Origin: Nanobdellati archaeon
GTDB lineage: Archaea; EX4484-52; JAADEF01
DNA: 14,266 nt
NCBI GenBank assembly: GCA_015520895.1
Contig: WAPH01000027.1
Location: forward strand, 1 to 14,266
Reading direction: 5' to 3'
Below, piece by piece: positions 13,079-14,266 of the stretch (positions are counted from its first letter, which is position 1; the number at the start of each line of letters is the position of its first letter). Both the position numbers and the translations under genes were made by a program. The notes under the pieces were generated by a model. That model ran no database searches, was not told where the DNA came from, and saw only the letters and a list, made by a program, of their open reading frames with translations.

Positions 13079-13385
13079 TATATTAAAAAATGAAATGAAT
13101 GAATATACTTTTATTTATTACGATCCTGCAGAGCCTTTACCTCAAGAACCTATTTTTCTTGATGTTTCTCCTGACGTTAAAAAAGTAGAGTTAATAGATA
13201 ATGTAGAGAAGTTACAAGAACCTAAAGCTTACACACTTCACGATTTTGATTTAGCACTCTTGTTAAAAATTATGAAAGAAATTGGAAAAGTAAAAAATAT
13301 AAAGATCATCGTAGTTCCTTTAGTTGATGACTCTAAATTAAAAAAAATAGCCAAAGAAGTAAAAAAAACGTTAGAAAAGTTGTAA
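13011..13385 (+). CDS. [NiFe] hydrogenase maturation endopeptidase (HycI/HybD family)
   Basis: 124 residues from GTG 13011, supported by a strong GGAGG ribosome binding site (12999-13003) ending 7 bases upstream; the longer frame from 12957 lacks one. The family opening VKKIYVLGNPILEEDSIAIK matches GNxxLxxDxxG-type peptidases. The nickel-sensing residues by alignment would be E13 or E14 near the N-terminus, D51 in FLDVSPDV and H77 in the YTLHDFD motif. The protein is shorter than most family members (about 150) but matches the compact archaeal type with the HDFDL motif. It should remove the C-terminal tail of the large subunit after nickel insertion. It overlaps the HypC-like gene by 68 bases and ends the operon. 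Confidence 0.88.
   Translation: MKKIYVLGNPILEEDSIAIKIANILKNEMNEYTFIYYDPAEPLPQEPIFLDVSPDVKKVELIDNVEKLQEPKAYTLHDFDLALLLKIMKEIGKVKNIKIIVVPLVDDSKLKKIAKEVKKTLEKL
13361..13368 (-). terminator. Possible T-run terminator of the HD-domain gene
   Basis: An A8 run on the plus strand gives a T8 run on the minus strand about 30 bases past the HD gene stop; a further run of about eight lies at 13340-13347. The convergent genes have only 12 bases between their stops, so any terminator must lie inside the opposing gene. Support is limited to base composition. Confidence 0.3.
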
Positions 13386-13397
13386 TGTAGGTAAAAA

Positions 13398-13946
13398 TTA
13401 TTCGAATACGTCTTTATAAGCCTGTTCGAAAATTTTTATTAAAGAGGGATAATATTTGATTAAATTTTTATCGTTCTTAGCGATGTTAAGTATCTCTTTA
13501 TAATACCACTTTTGTTTCTCTTTCGAAGCATGAAAATATTTCCATGGGTTTCTTCCACTTATGATATCTCTTTTGATATCCTCTAAGTTATCAATCTTAT
13601 CAGCAATTTTAATTAATTTTGCTTCTAAACTAGAAGATTTGAAAGATTGAATTGTTTTTAATTTTCTATGCTCCCATTCACCTTCTTGCTCAGAAGTGAC
13701 TTCCTCAACAAGAGAAGCTATATGTTCGCCAAAATTCTCTTTAATATCTTGAAGGGTTACCGAGGTGTCTTCTACAACATCATGAAGAACAGAAGCAATA
13801 ACTACTTCTTTTTTAACACCTTGCTCCTCAAGAATCCTTGCAACTTGAAAACTATGCCAGAAATAATGAGTGTCTTTAACCTTCCTTTTCTGAGAACCAT
13901 GAGCATGCATAGCAAAGATAACTGCTTTTTTTAAAAGTTCATCCAT
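13398..13946 (-). CDS. HD-domain hydrolase of the MESH1/SpoT type
   Basis: 182 residues. The HD hydrolase motifs are complete: FAMHAHGSQKRKVKDTHYFWH with H31, LHDVVEDT with H55, D56, E59 and D60, the FGEHIASLVEEVT segment, and IADKIDN with D116. This pattern and size match stand-alone small alarmone hydrolases (MESH1-like), which remove the 3'-pyrophosphate of (p)ppGpp or act on NADPH in animals; other nucleotides are possible. No synthetase domain is present. Start ATG 13946 is preceded by an AAAGGCGAG ribosome binding site lying inside a possible leader ORF that ends one base before the start. It is convergent with the hydrogenase operon. Confidence 0.85.
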   Translation of the reverse strand: MDELLKKAVIFAMHAHGSQKRKVKDTHYFWHSFQVARILEEQGVKKEVVIASVLHDVVEDTSVTLQDIKENFGEHIASLVEEVTSEQEGEWEHRKLKTIQSFKSSSLEAKLIKIADKIDNLEDIKRDIISGRNPWKYFHASKEKQKWYYKEILNIAKNDKNLIKYYPSLIKIFEQAYKDVFE

Positions 13947-13947
13947 A

Positions 13948-14019
13948 TTATCTCGCCTTTACATGAAAAAGATTAACAAATCTTATGCTATCATCATAAG
14001 TAATAATAACTTTCACCAT
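13948..14019 (-). CDS. Possible 23-residue leader ORF upstream of the HD hydrolase
   Basis: ATG 14019 opens MVKVIITYDDSIRFVNLFHVKAR and stops at TAA 13948, one base before the HD gene ATG and in a different frame. The ATG is about 27 bases downstream of the centre of the promoter element at 14042-14050, so it would be the first codon of a leaderless message. The HD gene ribosome binding site is within its last codons, which would allow coupling or attenuation. It is short and could be chance. Confidence 0.3.
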   Translation of the reverse strand: MVKVIITYDDSIRFVNLFHVKAR

Positions 14020-14037
14020 GTTAAATAATAACATAAG

Positions 14038-14053
14038 TTAATTTTAAAAACTT
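14038..14053 (-). promoter_or_regulatory. BRE/TATA promoter for the HD hydrolase gene
   Basis: On the minus strand this reads AAGTTTTTAAAATTAA, identical over 16 bases to the ribosomal operon promoter at 4297-4312. The TATA core centre is at about 14046, predicting transcription to start near 14020, either at the leader ORF or about 73 bases before the hydrolase ATG. The same T-rich stretch may also end transcription of the gene at the right edge. Confidence 0.55.
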
Positions 14054-14067
14054 ATAAAACTTAAGAA

Positions 14068-14266
14068 TTAACAATCCCTAACAAACTTATAAGTTCTACA
14101 TTCTGTTGCAACTATAACCTTATACTTCTCTCCTTCTAAGCAATAGAATGAGCAGTTATCTGGAGAGAAAGCATAATATGCTATGCCTAAAGGTGAGATG
14201 TAAGAGTTGTTAAGATGTAAGGAGCAGTACTTATTAGGATTTGATAGGCTTTCTACGGTTATAGAG
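14068..14266 (-). CDS. Cysteine-rich hypothetical protein, C-terminal fragment
   Basis: An open frame enters from the right edge and stops at TAA 14068-14070, giving the last 65 residues of a protein. It has five cysteines in 65 positions (C14, C38, C42, C56 and the final residue C65), two of them in CSFYCLEGEKYKVIVATEC. Aromatic and asparagine-rich strands suggest a small disulfide-stabilised extracellular or pilin-like domain. No zinc-finger spacing is evident. The start and the rest of the protein lie outside the window, so no family is assigned. Confidence 0.55.
   Translation of the reverse strand, partial: SITVESLSNPNKYCSLHLNNSYISPLGIAYYAFSPDNCSFYCLEGEKYKVIVATECRTYKFVRDC

Noticed and set aside
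13668..13934. Plus-strand open frame opposite the HD hydrolase
   Set aside because: The opposite strand carries complete HD-family motifs, so this is an antisense shadow.
1..14266. CRISPR arrays, insertion sequences, rRNA genes
   Set aside because: No regularly spaced repeats, transposase motifs, terminal inverted repeats or rRNA sequence were seen. The only repeats are the two short tandem duplications and the shared promoter core.

Overview
The window comes from an AT-rich archaeon. The evidence is the archaeal order of the ribosomal protein and RNA polymerase genes (uS13, uS4, uS11, Rpo3, tRNA-Leu, eL18, uL13, uS9, Rpo10), an intron-containing tRNA-Leu(UAA), BRE/TATA-type promoters (some apparently leaderless), and class III prepilin signal peptides. 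Very tight packing, short proteins and minimised enzymes would fit a small-genome lineage such as a DPANN archaeon, but that placement is inference. The closest euryarchaeal comparison I recall is the group 3b hydrogenase of Pyrococcus.

Layout. Minus strand, 1-4253: a ribosomal operon reads leftward from a clear promoter at about 4305. It ends with rpo10, followed after 5 bases by a partial membrane-anchored helix-turn-helix protein that runs off the left edge. A GC-rich hairpin lies directly 3' of the tRNA. Minus strand, 4393-5127: a DUF72 (YecE-like) protein, separated from uS13 by two short tandem duplications. Plus strand, 5234-10750: an overlapping operon. It opens with an APC amino-acid permease whose C-terminus continues without interruption into a class III pilin. 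Four pilin-like membrane-anchored proteins follow, one of them 634 residues long, each start overlapping the previous stop. Plus strand, 10781-13385: a compact four-gene [NiFe] hydrogenase operon with its own leaderless-type promoter. It holds a small subunit with only the proximal cluster, a group 3b-like large subunit, a HypC-like accessory protein lacking the usual cysteine, and a maturation endopeptidase. Minus strand, 13398-14266: a MESH1/SpoT-type HD hydrolase preceded by a possible 23-residue leader ORF, then the C-terminal end of a cysteine-rich protein cut by the right edge.

How it works together. The left block is core translation and transcription. The middle block probably encodes a surface filament or pseudopilus-like assembly; prepilin peptidase could cut the first pilin away from the permease that carries it. 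No assembly ATPase, platform protein or peptidase gene is in the window, so those must come from elsewhere. The hydrogenase block encodes a two-subunit enzyme plus two dedicated maturation factors. No diaphorase or ferredoxin-like subunit is present and the usual C-terminal iron-sulfur domain of the small subunit is absent, so its electron partner is unknown. The most unusual features are the permease-pilin fusion and the pared-down hydrogenase module with its unconventional HypC-like protein.
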